From NCBI GenBank assembly GCA_017560765.1, contig JAFZEI010000033.1:1-42692 (forward strand): a DNA stretch of 42,692 nucleotides, given 5' to 3'. The first letter of the stretch is position 1, and every line of letters starts with the position of its first letter. This DNA is from Clostridia bacterium (GTDB taxonomy: Bacteria; Bacillota; Clostridia; UBA1212; UBA1255). The notes beneath the pieces are model-generated. The model saw nothing but the letters and a program-made list of their open reading frames with translations. It was not told the origin of the DNA and ran no database searches. Shown here piece after piece: positions 42,096-42,692 of this stretch. The translations under genes were made by a program, and so were the position numbers.

Positions 42096-42123
42096 ATTAT
42101 AGCATGTTTTTATCTAAATACAA
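42096..42123 (-). promoter_or_regulatory. Probable PBP promoter
   Basis: On the minus strand, TTGTAT (42118-42123) and TATAAT (42096-42101) are 16 bases apart. TGC precedes the -10, an extended -10 element. It lies about 40 bases before the PBP start. Confidence 0.7.
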
Positions 42124-42152
42124 AACTTTTGTAAAAATGATAATTAAGATGG

Positions 42153-42180
42153 TTGACTTTGTGGGCAGATACTTTATAAT
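42153..42180 (+). promoter_or_regulatory. Probable promoter of the last gene
   Basis: TTGACT (42153-42158) and TATAAT (42175-42180) are 16 bases apart, 45 bases before the ATG at 42226. It is divergent from the PBP promoter without overlap. Confidence 0.7.
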
Positions 42181-42225
42181 ATACAGCAACTTATAAAAAA
42201 GAGACTCATGATGAGGGATGAGAGT

Positions 42226-42692
42226 ATGGGATTACTTATAAATAAAAAGGTGTCGGCACGACTTGCGAACAAGCTTAAAAGTATTGAGGTTGCAGAAGAT
42301 CCTTTTTTGTTTGTGATAGTCGGTGATTTGTCTTTAAAAAGCATGTATTGTGAAACCATAATGGCCGTTTCTTCAAAACGAATTGTTATTGCGGAGGAAG
42401 CATCAGAAAAATCCGAAATGATTTACAATATAGCTGATATAGAAAAAGCAACGGTAAAAAGAATGTACGGCAATGCTGTGATGAGGTTTACAATAAATGG
42501 CAAGACTAAAGAAGTTTTCAGATTTACATACTCAATAGCGGCACTTTGTGACTCGTCGGCACTTTTTATTAATAACGTGCATAACGGAGCAGATGCAGAG
42601 GCAGAATTTCAACTGATAGATGCTACGTATGAGAAATTAATGAATACGTGTCCAAAGTGCGGCAGGACTCTTTTAAGCAATGGCTCGGAATG
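42226..42692 (+). CDS. N-terminus of a probable ABC exporter (partial)
   Basis: The gene runs off the window after about 155 codons. ATG 42226 is taken as start, with GAGGG 8 bases upstream; ATG 42208 is in frame and possible. The visible part is soluble and mixed alpha/beta: MGLLINKKVSARLANKLKSI, then DIEKATVKRMYGNAVMRFTI and VFRFTYSIAALCDSS, then TYEKLMNTCPKCGRTLLS, the first half of a zinc knuckle. From memory, this N-terminal layout (a small PH-like domain, then a CPxCGR zinc ribbon) precedes the membrane domain in a group of Clostridial ABC exporters of the ATP-binding/permease type. The decisive transporter part is outside the window, so the call is provisional. Confidence 0.5.
   Translation, partial: MGLLINKKVSARLANKLKSIEVAEDPFLFVIVGDLSLKSMYCETIMAVSSKRIVIAEEASEKSEMIYNIADIEKATVKRMYGNAVMRFTINGKTKEVFRFTYSIAALCDSSALFINNVHNGADAEAEFQLIDATYEKLMNTCPKCGRTLLSNGSE

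Overview
The window looks like a chromosomal segment of a low-GC Gram-positive anaerobe, most likely an uncultured or gut-type member of the Clostridia. The reasons are the AT-rich sequence, strong AGGAGG-type ribosome binding sites, sigma-A-type promoters (TTGACA/TATAAT), lipoprotein signal peptides on secreted enzymes, a WalJ-RlmH gene pair, NatAB-like export genes, and a B12/radical-SAM enzyme. I cannot name a genus from sequence alone. Coding density is high, and I see no phage, transposon, integrase or CRISPR array.

Layout. (1) 1-350: the end of an rRNA operon (5S rRNA with terminator) and a tRNA-Gln(TTG) with a consensus promoter and its own terminator. (2) 420-1431: a small accessory patch with an unrecognised 157-aa protein, a frame-broken gene remnant and a two-helix membrane protein. 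(3) 1625-9396: a compact plus-strand housekeeping cluster, murA, walJ-like, rlmH, ispE, cls, a sigma-like/transmembrane/propeller fusion and a diacylglycerol-kinase-like gene; several genes overlap by 4 bases. (4) 9393-12046, minus: a metallophosphoesterase and uvrC. (5) 12160-16436, plus: a GH99/GH71-like lipoprotein, an NfeD/SPFH membrane pair, and a cytoplasmic GH43/sialidase-like propeller with Ig-like domains. A holin-like small peptide lies antisense to the end of the last gene. (6) 16665-18254: tRNA-Ser(TGA) and a membrane-anchored lipase. (7) 18353-30083: a two-operon carbohydrate-utilisation locus. (8) 30143-42692: a B12/radical-SAM gene, an alpha/beta hydrolase with a HAD phosphatase, gltX-glnS, natBA-like exporter genes, a serine hydrolase, a class A penicillin-binding protein, and the start of what is probably an ABC exporter.

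How the genes work together. The most coherent system is the glycan locus. The first operon (18353-24425) encodes a secreted GH53 endo-beta-1,4-galactanase lipoprotein, a secreted GH13 amylase-like lipoprotein, a 600-aa cytoplasmic protein of unrecognised family, an 86-aa zinc-ribbon protein overlapping it, and a second GH53 without signal peptide. The second operon (24535-30083) has its own perfect-consensus promoter and encodes a solute-binding lipoprotein with an extra C-terminal beta domain that looks carbohydrate-binding, two MalF/MalG-like permeases with unusual N-terminal membrane extensions, and an MsmX-like ATPase. A hairpin terminator between the binding protein and the permeases probably keeps the binding protein in excess. 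Together they suggest cell-surface cutting of beta-galactan (and possibly an alpha-glucan), import of oligosaccharides, and further cutting inside the cell.

The oddest single gene is at 6749-8416, where ECF-sigma-like regions, one membrane helix and an extracellular propeller-like domain lie in one polypeptide. The 600-aa protein with its overlapping zinc-ribbon partner is the best candidate for an undescribed enzyme pair.
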